From Pseudomonas sp. REP124 (GTDB lineage: Bacteria > Pseudomonadota > Gammaproteobacteria > Pseudomonadales > Pseudomonadaceae), in assembly GCF_020164475.1 (NCBI RefSeq), contig NZ_JAIQWX010000034.1, positions 1 through 50,009 on the forward strand: 50,009 nt of DNA, read 5' to 3'. The first letter of the stretch is position 1; each line of letters opens with the position of its first letter. Below are positions 42,288 through 49,956 of this stretch, piece by piece. The notes under the pieces were generated by a model, which saw nothing but the letters and a program-made list of their open reading frames with translations, did not search any database and was not told where the DNA came from. The position numbers and the translations under genes are program-made.

Positions 42288-43268
42288 TTATTCTCGGTCG
42301 GTTTTCGCGCGAATCAGCGTCAGCCACGGGCTGTAGTGATCGACCCGGATCGGCAGGGTTTCGGCCAGCGCCGCGAGGGTTCTGGCGGGATCGTTGAGCG
42401 GGAATACGCCTTGGACGCGCAGGTTGCGTACCTCGGGAGAAACCCGCACGAAGCCGCGGCTGTAGGGGCGCAGCGCGGCGATGACTTGTTCCAGAGGCTC
42501 GTCCAGAACATTCAGCCGCCCGCTGAGCCAGTCGGCGCGATAGCGCTGGTCGCCGTTGACGGAATCGATGCGCCCGGCGTAGAGCAGGGCAGATTCGCCT
42601 TCCTGCAGATTGCGCCGGGTGCCATTGAACAGGCTGGCTTCGACGGAGTGCTCCAGCACCACCACGCGACTGGCCTCCGGCTCCTGCGCCACCAGGAAGC
42701 GTGTGCCCAAAGCGCGTATTTCGCCTTGCGCGGTGCGTACGCGCAGGGGACGTCGAGGATCGGCCGCCACCTGGATGATCAGTTCACCGTGGCGCAGGAT
42801 GACCAGCCTTTGCTGGTCGTCGAATTGCAGGTTCACTGCACTGTCGGCGTTCAGACTCAAGCGGCTGCCGTCGGCCAGATTGAAATCCTGGCGCTGCCCC
42901 CGACCGGTGTGCAGATCGGCCAGCAGCGAGTCGCCCAGCGGGCTGCGGGCGCCCAGCCACAAGCCGCCACCGAGCAGGCCAAGGCCGGCAATCACCCGCA
43001 GTGCATCGCGTCTGGAGCTCTGAGGCTGCAAGAGCAGTTGGCGGGCATGCTCGGATTGACCGGGCAGTCGTCGATCCAGGTTGCGCACCGTATTGAAGGA
43101 GCCGCCGACCCGTTCCTGTAATCGTGTCCAGGCCAGGGCGTGCGCAGGGTCCTTGTTGAGCCAGGCGTTGAAACGCGCCTGCATGGCCTCGGTAGGCGTG
43201 CCGGCGCGCAGTCGCACCATCCAGTCGATGGCTTGCTCGCTGACCGGGTCCAGCCGCGGTTTACTCAT
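42288..43268 (-). CDS. FecR-family anti-sigma/sigma regulator
   Basis: This 326-residue protein has a cytoplasmic N-terminal DUF4880-type segment (about 1-85; AIDWMVRLRAGTPTEAMQAR, WLNKDPAHALAW), one membrane helix at about 98-115 (VIAGLGLLGGGLWLGA), and a periplasmic FecR domain (about 120-220; GRGQRQDFNLADGSRLSLNA) with a C-terminal STN-binding part. It relays receptor occupancy to the sigma factor. Its ATG overlaps the sigma stop (ATGA), and the receptor gene follows by 90 bases. Confidence 0.92.
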   Translation of the reverse strand: MSKPRLDPVSEQAIDWMVRLRAGTPTEAMQARFNAWLNKDPAHALAWTRLQERVGGSFNTVRNLDRRLPGQSEHARQLLLQPQSSRRDALRVIAGLGLLGGGLWLGARSPLGDSLLADLHTGRGQRQDFNLADGSRLSLNADSAVNLQFDDQQRLVILRHGELIIQVAADPRRPLRVRTAQGEIRALGTRFLVAQEPEASRVVVLEHSVEASLFNGTRRNLQEGESALLYAGRIDSVNGDQRYRADWLSGRLNVLDEPLEQVIAALRPYSRGFVRVSPEVRNLRVQGVFPLNDPARTLAALAETLPIRVDHYSPWLTLIRAKTDRE

Positions 43269-43771
43269 GACGACGACTCGCTCAGGTAACACTGAAGCAA
43301 CGCCTGCTTCATATAGCGGCTGACCGTGCGCTCCGACAGATCCAGTTTTTTCGCGATGGTCACATAACTCATCCCGTCCAGCTGGCTGTAGAGGAACGTG
43401 GCCTTGACCACCATCGGCAAGCCATCAAGCGCCCGATCGATGGCGACCAGGGCTTCTATCAGTTGCAGCTGGTCTTCGGGGGAGGGGGCGTGTACTTCGG
43501 GCAGGGCAGACAACCTTTCCAGATACGCCAGTTCCAGTTTGCGTCGACGATGCCGATCGAAAATCAGCCGTCGGGCGATGGTCGAGAGGTAGGCGCGAGG
43601 CTGTTCGATGGTGTCGGGATCGACGCGGGCGGTCAGCAGTTGGCAGAACGTATCGGCGGCGGTGTCCTCGGCGTCTGCGTGATTGCGCAGTCGCCTTTGA
43701 ATATGCTGGAGCAGCCAACGGTGATGGTCGCTGAAAAAGTAGCTCAGCTTGCTGGTCGAAGTAGGTTGCAC
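43265..43771 (-). CDS. FecI-family ECF sigma factor
   Basis: This 168-residue sigma factor has region 2 (about 15-75; ADAEDTAADTFCQLLT, PRAYLSTIARRLIFDRHRRR) and region 4 (about 105-160; ALDGLPMVVKATFLYSQLDG, TIAKKLDLSERTVSRYMKQA). It directs RNA polymerase to the receptor gene when the siderophore is present. The start is uncertain: GTG at 43771 has GGAAAG upstream, TTG at 43786 has none. The upstream sequence contains a weak Fur-like AT stretch. FecR is coupled by ATGA. Confidence 0.9.
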   Translation of the reverse strand: MQPTSTSKLSYFFSDHHRWLLQHIQRRLRNHADAEDTAADTFCQLLTARVDPDTIEQPRAYLSTIARRLIFDRHRRRKLELAYLERLSALPEVHAPSPEDQLQLIEALVAIDRALDGLPMVVKATFLYSQLDGMSYVTIAKKLDLSERTVSRYMKQALLQCYLSESSS

Positions 43772-43882
43772 CGAAGGACTTTCCAAGTGTTAGTGGGAAT
43801 CGTTCGCAATACTACCCGGATGAACAGAGCTGCTGCAATCGCAGACTTTGTGAAGTGATGATTGGCCTTTTTGCTCTTGCGC

Positions 43883-44782
43883 TCATCGGGGGGAGTTCCA
43901 GCGTTGCAGTTCCTGCTGCACAAAATCGGCAAACAGCTTGATCCTGATAGGTGTCAGCGAACCAAACGCATGCAGCGAATGCATCGCCAGCACCGGCAGC
44001 TGCTCCCCGGGCAACACCTGCACCAGATCCCCTCCATCCAGATCCCGCTGCACCGTGCACCTCATCAGATAGGCGATGCCCATGCCTTCCAGTGCCGCTG
44101 CGCGCAAACCGAATCCCGAATCAAGCCCGATGCGCCCACGCGGCACCACCGTTTCCCCATTGGCGAACACGATGGGCAAGGTCCGACCATTCAACTGATA
44201 CCGCACGAAGGGCAGGGCGCGCAGCTCCTCGATGGACGTCGGATTGCCTGATCGCTCGAGAAACCCGGGAGAAGCCACCAGCGCCATTTCCAGTTGGGCC
44301 AGCGTGCGGCTTTTGAGGTCGCTGTCGGCGAGGCTACCGACACGGAAAATCACGTCGTAGCCCTCGCGAATCACCTCGACGTGGTGGTCGAGCAGGGTCA
44401 GGTCCAGCTCCACCTCCGGATGCTCGGCGAGGAACACCGAGTGAATCCGCGGCATCAGCAACCGGCCGAGTTCGCTGGGCATGCTCACCCGCAGATGACC
44501 ACGGGCACCGCCGGTGTGGCGCAGGGCGTCGGCCGAATCGTCGATGGCCTGCAACAGCGGCGCGACCCGCTCGAAAAATGCCTGGCCCTCGGGCGTCAGG
44601 CTGAGCATGCGCGTGGAGCGGCGGAACAACTTGGCATTGAGTTCCGACTCCAGCCGGGCGACGCTTTTCGAAATGGCCGATGGGGTGGTCCCGGCGTTGC
44701 GCGCGGCGGCGCTGAACGAGCCGGCTTCGACCGCGCGGACGAAAGCAATCAGGCTGGCCGACTGGTTCAACAGGCTCGACAT
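43883..44782 (-). CDS. LysR-family regulator
   Basis: This 299-residue protein has the LysR winged helix (about residues 5-65; SFSAAARNAGTTPSAISKSV) and a substrate-binding domain of the CrgA-like subgroup (LRVSMPSELGRLLMPRIHSV near 95). The frame is open 29 codons upstream, but GGAG before the ATG at 44782 sets the start. It is divergent from the SDR dehydrogenase, 100 bases away, and probably controls it. The effector is unknown. Confidence 0.92.
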   Translation of the reverse strand: MSSLLNQSASLIAFVRAVEAGSFSAAARNAGTTPSAISKSVARLESELNAKLFRRSTRMLSLTPEGQAFFERVAPLLQAIDDSADALRHTGGARGHLRVSMPSELGRLLMPRIHSVFLAEHPEVELDLTLLDHHVEVIREGYDVIFRVGSLADSDLKSRTLAQLEMALVASPGFLERSGNPTSIEELRALPFVRYQLNGRTLPIVFANGETVVPRGRIGLDSGFGLRAAALEGMGIAYLMRCTVQRDLDGGDLVQVLPGEQLPVLAMHSLHAFGSLTPIRIKLFADFVQQELQRWNSPR

Positions 44783-44882
44783 GGTATGACTCCAGGGCAC
44801 AACTGATGTGCCGTTCGCTGGACTGGTGGGCATTGGGGCGGGCGACATAATACTGCGCTCCTTCAACAAGCGGAGTCAGCAG

Positions 44883-45632
44883 ATGCAACGTCTTCAAGGA
44901 AAGGTCGCGGTGATCACCGGCGGCAACAGCGGCATAGGCCTGGCCTCGGCCTGCCTGTTCGCCAAAGAGGGTGCGCAGGTGATCATCACCGCCCGCCGCC
45001 AGGAGATTCTGGACGAGGCCGTTCGCCAGATCGGCCATGACGCGATCGGCATAAAGGGCGATGTCGCAAGCCTTGAGCATCACGCCGAAGTGGCCGAACA
45101 GGTGCGCCAGCGATTCGGTGGTTTGGATATCTACATGGCCAACGCCGGGGTCATCACCCTGACGCCTTCGCAGCAGGTCACCCCGCAGGAGTTTGACGCG
45201 CAATTCAACATCAATACACGCGGGGTGTTTTTCGGTGTGCAGTCGATCACGCCGGTGTTGCGTGACGGGGCGAGCATCATTCTGACCAGCTCCCTGGCCG
45301 CAACCAAAGTGCTCGACGGGCACGCGGTGTATGCCGGGTCCAAGGCGGCCATCGCGGCGTTTGCTCGTAACTGGGCGCTGGAACTGCGTGCGCGCAGGAT
45401 TCGTGTGAACGTGCTGAGCCCTGGTCCGGTGGATACGGCGATCATTGGCAAGCTGGGGGTTTCAGAAGAGCAGCGCCCGGGGTTCATGCAGATGATGGCG
45501 GATATGATCCCGGCCGGTCGTTTGGGCGAGGCGGATGAGCTGGCGCGGGCGGCGCTGTATTTGGCGTCCAGCGACAGTTCGTTCGTCAATGGGATCGAGT
45601 TGAATGTGGACGGGGGTATGTCGTTGGTCTAA
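44883..45632 (+). CDS. SDR-family oxidoreductase
   Basis: This 249-residue classical short-chain dehydrogenase has cofactor motif TGGNSGIG (12-19), MANAGV near 86-91, the catalytic Tyr150 and Lys154 in VYAGSKAA, and SPGPVDT near 181. R39-R40 after the second strand (ITARRQE) suggests NADPH preference. A C-terminal GGMSLV closes the fold. The substrate is unknown; the divergent LysR gene is the likely regulator. CGGAG precedes the ATG. Confidence 0.92.
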   Translation: MQRLQGKVAVITGGNSGIGLASACLFAKEGAQVIITARRQEILDEAVRQIGHDAIGIKGDVASLEHHAEVAEQVRQRFGGLDIYMANAGVITLTPSQQVTPQEFDAQFNINTRGVFFGVQSITPVLRDGASIILTSSLAATKVLDGHAVYAGSKAAIAAFARNWALELRARRIRVNVLSPGPVDTAIIGKLGVSEEQRPGFMQMMADMIPAGRLGEADELARAALYLASSDSSFVNGIELNVDGGMSLV

Positions 45633-45668
45633 ACACCGCCCCGATTTCACGGATGTACCCGGACCCAC

Positions 45669-45788
45669 TGTAGGAGCGAGCATGCTCGCGATGGTCGCCA
45701 ACGATGACGCTGGCTGCCTGACACCCCGCGTTGTTCTCACGTTCATCGCGAGCAAGCTCGGCTCCTACAGGTACAGGTACAGGTACAG
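45669..45788. repeat. REPIN followed by a GTACAG microsatellite
   Basis: Arms TGTAGGAGCGAGCATGCTCG (left) and CGAGCAAGCTCGGCTCCTAC (right, with one extra G) enclose the common spacer. The right end CTACAG runs into three tandem GTACAG units (45771-45788), so the REPIN edge has expanded as a hexamer repeat, ten bases before the Rof gene stop. Confidence 0.88.
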
Positions 45789-45798
45789 GGGTTCCGCG

Positions 45799-46077
45799 TC
45801 AGAAGCTGCAAACCGCATCGGAAAACACCACCCGCCCAAACTGCGCATTCGCATCCAGCGGCGTGATGGCCAGCAGTTGATCCAGACGGATCTCCTGTTG
45901 GCCGTCCGCGGATTCGAGCAACAAGAACTCCTCCTTGCTGCTCGCCGTCCGCGTGGTCAGTGCCTTGGCCTCCAGGCGCGAACCATCGTGCAGCTCGATA
46001 TGCAGCCGGTAACCGCGCATGCAGGCGATCTCCAGGTAGTCGTACAGGTCGCAGTTCATGGGCTGATAAGTGTTCAT
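45799..46077 (-). CDS. rof: Rho-binding antiterminator (Rof/YaeO family)
   Basis: This 92-residue protein (MNTYQPMNCDLYDYLEIACM, then LHIELHDGSRLEAKAL and IRLDQLLAI) matches the Rof/YaeO family, in which the conserved NCDxYDxLE start is typical. Rof binds the Rho hexamer and blocks loading of RNA, reducing Rho-dependent termination. It acts in the cytoplasm. It follows the DUF2024 gene by three bases with GGGAG before the ATG, so it is part of the three-gene operon. It is about ten residues longer than E. coli Rof, with an extra C-terminal tail. Confidence 0.85.
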   Translation of the reverse strand: MNTYQPMNCDLYDYLEIACMRGYRLHIELHDGSRLEAKALTTRTASSKEEFLLLESADGQQEIRLDQLLAITPLDANAQFGRVVFSDAVCSF

Positions 46078-46080
46078 ACG

Positions 46081-46344
46081 TTACTCCCGACAACCTTGCA
46101 GTTTGAGAATGAAGTAACCCTGCCGGGCGATGGCCTCGGCCACTTGCGGGTTGGATGGTTCGACGTGACAGAACTGGCATCGGTCCTGGGCAACATCTTC
46201 TTCCTGAACGCCCTGTTCATCAAGGAACCGGCGAGCATAGGATTTCGCCAGATCCGGATCGTTCTCCTCGATCAGCACATCGAAGTGCAGGTAACGGCCG
46301 TCTTTGGTGCGCACGTGGGTATCGAAGACCTTGATGCTCATCAT
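46081..46344 (-). CDS. DUF2024 family protein
   Basis: This 87-residue protein starts MMSIKVFDTHVRTKDGRYLH and contains RFLDEQG and CQFCHVEPSNPQVAEAI, as in the DUF2024 family of small proteins of unknown function. The CxxCH motif could bind a metal. AGGAG lies five bases before the ATG at 46344, which overlaps the stop of the preceding gene by four bases. It sits between a secreted protein and the Rof gene in a coupled operon. Confidence 0.85.
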   Translation of the reverse strand: MMSIKVFDTHVRTKDGRYLHFDVLIEENDPDLAKSYARRFLDEQGVQEEDVAQDRCQFCHVEPSNPQVAEAIARQGYFILKLQGCRE

Positions 46345-47081
46345 TTGCTCTCCTTCAGTTTCCAGGTGCCCGGCAACGAAAGGTCGCCCGAGGCAATGTC
46401 GTAGACGCTGCTGACGCACAGCAACGGATTGTGCAGATCGGCATTGACCTTCAGGGCCGCAGTCACACCGTCGTAGTTGAAGCTTTCAGGAAAGCCGACC
46501 GCCGCCAGCGGGACACGGATCTTCGCCGCGTTTTTCTCGACGCTCAGATCATAGCCGGGGGAGTCGATGTAGATCGGCGCGCCGGGCCAGGTCGCCGGCA
46601 GTTTCGGCTTGGCATCCTTGGGGATGTCACGCACCTTCAACCCGCCAGGCCCGCAGCTTTCATCCTTGGTCAACACCACCCAGTGCGAGTGCCACAGACC
46701 GCCATCGTTATCCTTCTTGCCGTCCTTGTTTTCGTCCAGCTGAGGGGTGTCGTCGAAATCCGGGTGCGAGGTCAGCGCCAGCGCAAGGATGCCGGACTTC
46801 GCTTCAAAGCCGACCGCGGAACTGTCCAGGCTGGTCGGCCAGACATAGCTGTAGACCTCGGCACCGGCGAACGAGCCTTTGGCGCTCGGCACGCGACTGC
46901 CGGCCTTGCCGTCCACCAGTTGCTCGAACACCAGATCGTTGCCGTCTTTGAAGACCCGGGTGTTAACCAGATCAAAGGCGGCGTCGGCCTTGCCTTTGGG
47001 GCTGCTGATGCCTTGCGTGTCGTGGGCCCAGGCCGGAGCGGCCAACAGGGCGCCGAGGGTCAATGCCAGTGCAGTTTTCAT
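46341..47081 (-). CDS. Periplasmic protein with an EF-hand-like loop
   Basis: This 246-residue precursor has a signal peptide (residues 1-19, cut AWA-HD). The mature protein is beta-rich and contains DENKDGKKDNDGGLWHSHW at 116-134: Asp116, Asn118, Asp120, Asp124 and Asp126 space like an EF-hand or dockerin calcium loop, and His131 and His133 follow it directly. I do not recognise a named family. GGGAG precedes the ATG at 47081. The gene is first in the operon with DUF2024 and Rof, and divergent from a MarR gene with a palindromic site between. Confidence 0.75.
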   Translation of the reverse strand: MKTALALTLGALLAAPAWAHDTQGISSPKGKADAAFDLVNTRVFKDGNDLVFEQLVDGKAGSRVPSAKGSFAGAEVYSYVWPTSLDSSAVGFEAKSGILALALTSHPDFDDTPQLDENKDGKKDNDGGLWHSHWVVLTKDESCGPGGLKVRDIPKDAKPKLPATWPGAPIYIDSPGYDLSVEKNAAKIRVPLAAVGFPESFNYDGVTAALKVNADLHNPLLCVSSVYDIASGDLSLPGTWKLKESK

Positions 47082-47114
47082 GATGCGTCTCCCGTGGATG
47101 ATTATGTTTCGAAT

Positions 47115-47174
47115 CGATACCAATAGACTACGGCAAGTCGATCCTTTGTCAATATGGTATTTATTCGATACCAT
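47115..47174. promoter_or_regulatory. MarR-type operator between divergent genes
   Basis: ATGGTAT (47154-47160) and ATACCAT (47168-47174) form a perfect 7-base inverted repeat around a seven-base centre. The half-site CGATACCA recurs at 47115-47122, 51 bases away. The palindrome lies 31 bases before the MarR start and would cover its promoter, suggesting autoregulation and control of the divergent operon. Confidence 0.65.
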
Positions 47175-47205
47175 TTATTGAATTCATCTATCAGGAATCA
47201 CCCCC

Positions 47206-47760
47206 GTGTTGTTTGATCTGCTGGAAAGGCTCTCGAGCCTCACGCGCGTCTGGTTCCGCGAACACCCGCTGTTGACCGACTTGCAGCCGATTCAGTTGAG
47301 CGCACTGATGTACCTCGGCCGCTGCAATCGCTACTCCGACACGCCCTTGGCGGTCACCGAATACCTGGGACTGACCAAAGGCACCGTCTCCCAATCGCTC
47401 AAGGCCCTGGAAGGCAAGGGGCTGCTGACCAAACAGCCGGACGACAGAGACAAACGCAGCGTGCACCTGAAACTGACCCCACCGGCGCAAGCGCTACTCG
47501 ACGCGGTGACGCCGCCGGACTTCCTGGCCAGCGCCGCACAACGCATGGGCGCCGATGCGCAGGTGTTGGAGGGGTTACTGATGGAGTTGTTGCGCAACAT
47601 CCAGCGCGGGGAAGACGTGCCGGGATTCGGGCTGTGCCGGACGTGTCGGTTTCATCAGACTGTGGCGGGCGGGGCGTTTTGTGGGTTGACCCAAGAGCCG
47701 CTTGAAGCGCGAGAAATCGAGTTGATCTGCCGCGAACACCAGGTTCCAGAACCCCTTTAG
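47206..47760 (+). CDS. MarR-family regulator with a cysteine-rich C-terminal tail
   Basis: This 184-residue protein has a MarR winged helix (about residues 25-95; YLGLTKGTVSQSLKALEGKG and wing DDRDKRSVHLKL). The C-terminal 45 residues add Cys144, Cys147, His150, Cys159 and Cys175, a pattern suited to an iron-sulphur cluster or a zinc ion, so it may sense redox or metal state. GTG at 47206 is the start. It is divergent from the periplasmic protein-DUF2024-Rof operon. Its TAG stop lies in the left arm of a REPIN, which has altered the extreme C-terminus. Confidence 0.85.
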   Translation: MLFDLLERLSSLTRVWFREHPLLTDLQPIQLSALMYLGRCNRYSDTPLAVTEYLGLTKGTVSQSLKALEGKGLLTKQPDDRDKRSVHLKLTPPAQALLDAVTPPDFLASAAQRMGADAQVLEGLLMELLRNIQRGEDVPGFGLCRTCRFHQTVAGGAFCGLTQEPLEAREIELICREHQVPEPL

Positions 47761-47855
47761 GAGCGAGCTTGCTCGCGATGGAGGTACAGACACCGCGGGC
47801 ATCCAGACAGCCCGCGTAATCGTTGACGACCATCGCGGGCAAGCCCGCTCCCACA
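47756..47855. repeat. Chimeric REPIN supplying the MarR stop codon
   Basis: The left arm TTTAGGAGCGAGCTTGCTCG is of the TGTAGG subtype; the right arm GGGCAAGCCCGCTCCCACA is of the TGTGGG subtype. The MarR stop TAG (47758-47760) lies within the left arm. Confidence 0.85.
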
Positions 47856-47897
47856 GGTATTGCGGTTGTTCGCAATTTGCGTAAACGACGCAGGACC

Positions 47898-47924
47898 CGT
47901 AGGAGCAAGGCTTGCCCGCGAAGG
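47898..47924. repeat. Single REP
   Basis: CGTAGGAGCAAGGCTTGCCC followed by GCGAAGG is one half of a REPIN with no partner within 100 bases. Confidence 0.75.
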
Positions 47925-47993
47925 CGTCTCGGCAGGCACAACAAATTCCCTGATATAGACTCAACAACACCCACCCACCACCGGAGAGCCCCC

Positions 47994-48020
47994 ATGGCAG
48001 GACTGCAATGGACTCGCTGA
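47994..48020 (+). CDS. Eight-codon frame overlapping the next gene start
   Basis: ATG at 47994 with GGAG seven bases upstream opens an eight-codon frame (MAGLQWTR) whose stop lies ten bases inside the next gene. It could be a leader peptide that couples translation, or the original start of the next gene now cut off by a small frameshift. Experimental support is needed to choose; I keep it as a possibility. Confidence 0.35.
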   Translation: MAGLQWTR

Positions 48021-49228
48021 TCACCGCCGCCGCTCAGGCGCTGGCGGCGGGGGATCCGTTGGGGGCGCTGGATCGGGTGGCGTTGCGTGAGGATGCGCCG
48101 GCGTTGGCGTTGCGCGGGATTGCCATGGCGCAGTTGGGTGATCTGGCGCGGGCCCGGGTGTTGGTGCGGCGGGCGGCGAGGGCGTTTGGGGCGAAGGAGG
48201 TGGTGGCGCGGGCGCGGTGTGTGGTGGCCGAGGCGGAGATTGCGTTGGCTTCGCGGGATCTGGGTTGGCCCGTGGCGGCGTTGGAGGCGGCGCGGGTCAC
48301 GTTGGAGGCGCATGGCGATTGGGTGAACGCTGCCCATGCGCGCTATCTGGATATCCGTCGTTTGCTGTTGATCGGGCAGCTCGATGAGGCGCAGGAAAAA
48401 CTGGCGCCACTCGATCCGGCCACTTTGCCATCGGCGCTAAGAGCTACCCATGAAATGGTGGCGGCGGGGATCGCCATGCGTCATCTGCAATCGCAGACTG
48501 CCCATGCGGCGCTGGCCAGGGCCGAACTCGCTGCCCGGCAATCGGCGATCCCGGCGCTGCTGGCGGAAGTCGACAGCGCGGTTCAACTGCTCAACAGCAC
48601 GGCCGCGCATCTGACGACGAAGGGGCAGCAACAGCCGTTGTCGCTGGAAGCGGTAGAAGCGCTGCTCACCTCGCCGTCACTGGTGGTGGACGCCTGTCGT
48701 TACGTCGTTCGCGACGCCGGCATGTCGCTGTCGTTATCGACGCGCCCGATCCTGTTCACCCTCGCACGCACACTGGCTGAAGCCTGGCCAAACGATGTGC
48801 CGCGCGAAACTCTCATCTCCCGCGCCTTTCGCCTGAAGCTCAGCGATGAATCCCACCGTGCGCGCCTGCGGGTCGAAATCGGGCGGCTGCGGGTGGCGCT
48901 CAAACCGCTGGCGGGTATCACCGCGACCAAGCGCGGATTCGCCTTGGTCACCCAGTCATCCCCCGACGTGGTGCTGCTCACGCCTCCGGTCGAAGAGAAG
49001 TACGCGGCATTGTTCGCCTTGCTCAACGATGGCGAAGCCTGGTCGAGTTCGGCGCTGGCCCTGGCGCTCGGTCAAAGCCAGCGCAACGTGCAGCGTGCCC
49101 TCGATTCGCTGGCGGCGCAGGGCAAGGTGCAATCGTTCGGACAGGGCCGCGCTCGACGCTGGCTGACGCCGCCGGTGCCCGGTTTCGCGACGACCTTGTT
49201 ACTCCCGGTGCCGCTGCCCGGTGGCTAG
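48008..49228 (+). CDS. Predicted DNA-binding protein with TPR-like N-terminus
   Basis: This 406-residue protein has an Ala-rich all-helical N-terminal part (about 1-170) that resembles TPR/SEL1-like helical pairs. A region near 230-300 (LARTLAEAWPNDVPRETLIS, RLRVEIGRLRVAL) resembles a winged helix of response-regulator type, and a second HTH lies near 345-380 (ALALGQSQRNVQRALDSLAA). It is likely a transcription regulator, but I do not recognise the family. The first 300 bases use unusually G-rich codons. A beta-propeller gene follows 36 bases downstream. Confidence 0.6.
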   Translation: MDSLITAAAQALAAGDPLGALDRVALREDAPALALRGIAMAQLGDLARARVLVRRAARAFGAKEVVARARCVVAEAEIALASRDLGWPVAALEAARVTLEAHGDWVNAAHARYLDIRRLLLIGQLDEAQEKLAPLDPATLPSALRATHEMVAAGIAMRHLQSQTAHAALARAELAARQSAIPALLAEVDSAVQLLNSTAAHLTTKGQQQPLSLEAVEALLTSPSLVVDACRYVVRDAGMSLSLSTRPILFTLARTLAEAWPNDVPRETLISRAFRLKLSDESHRARLRVEIGRLRVALKPLAGITATKRGFALVTQSSPDVVLLTPPVEEKYAALFALLNDGEAWSSSALALALGQSQRNVQRALDSLAAQGKVQSFGQGRARRWLTPPVPGFATTLLLPVPLPGG

Positions 49229-49264
49229 GATGAACGCCACCAACCCCTTTCGAGGAACACCAAG

Positions 49265-49894
49265 ATGAAACAGTCAGCCGCTGAAATCCTCCGTGAATAT
49301 GGCCCTTTCGAGGGCGTCGACGCCGTGCACGGCCTGACCTGGGACGGGCAGCAGGTGTGGTTCGCCGCCACCGATAAACTCACCGCCCTTGACCCCGACA
49401 GTGGCCGCACGTTGCGCTCGATCGACGTCGCCGCCCACGCCGGCACCGCCTTCGATGGCAAGCACCTGTTCCAGATCGCCGAAGACCGCATCCAGAAAAT
49501 CGATCCGCACACCGGCAAGGTCCTCAGCACCATTCCGGCCCCCGGTGGCGGCAATGATTCGGGTCTGACCTGGGCCGAGGGTTCGCTGTGGGTGGGCGAG
49601 TATCGCGAGCGCAAAATCCACCGGATCGATCCGGACAGCGGCGCCATTCTGAGCACGCTGGAATCCAACCGGTTCGTCACCGGCGTGACCTGGGTCGAAG
49701 GCGCGCTGTGGCATGGGACCTGGGAGGGGGAGGAGAGTGAATTGCGCCGCGTTGATTCGCGTACCGGTGAGGTTCTGGAGAGTCTGACGTTGCCGGCTGG
49801 CATTGGTGTGTCGGGGCTGGAGTCCGATGGTGGTGAGCGGTTTTTCTGTGGGGGTGGTAACAGTGGGAAGGTGAGGGTGGTGCGTCGTCCTTGA
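49265..49894 (+). CDS. Beta-propeller protein, glutaminyl-cyclase/YncE-like
   Basis: This 209-residue protein contains four to five repeats of about 40 residues with the pattern GLTWDGQQVWFAATDKLTAL, GSLWVGEYRERKIHRIDPDSG and ALWHGTWEGEE. These resemble the blades of YncE, SMP-30 and plant-type glutaminyl cyclase propellers. There is no signal peptide, so it is cytoplasmic, unlike most relatives. GAGGAACACC precedes the ATG. It probably shares an operon with the upstream DNA-binding protein, which may regulate it. The enzyme activity, if any, is unknown. Confidence 0.7.
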   Translation: MKQSAAEILREYGPFEGVDAVHGLTWDGQQVWFAATDKLTALDPDSGRTLRSIDVAAHAGTAFDGKHLFQIAEDRIQKIDPHTGKVLSTIPAPGGGNDSGLTWAEGSLWVGEYRERKIHRIDPDSGAILSTLESNRFVTGVTWVEGALWHGTWEGEESELRRVDSRTGEVLESLTLPAGIGVSGLESDGGERFFCGGGNSGKVRVVRRP

Positions 49895-49956
49895 TTGTTC
49901 CAGCACGTACGAAAAAGGGTGCTCAAGGCTAATTAGTTAAGAGCGATGAAGAACAT

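Noticed and set aside
43787..43830. Fur box before the sigma factor gene
   Set aside because: Only scattered matches to the consensus; too weak to list as a feature.
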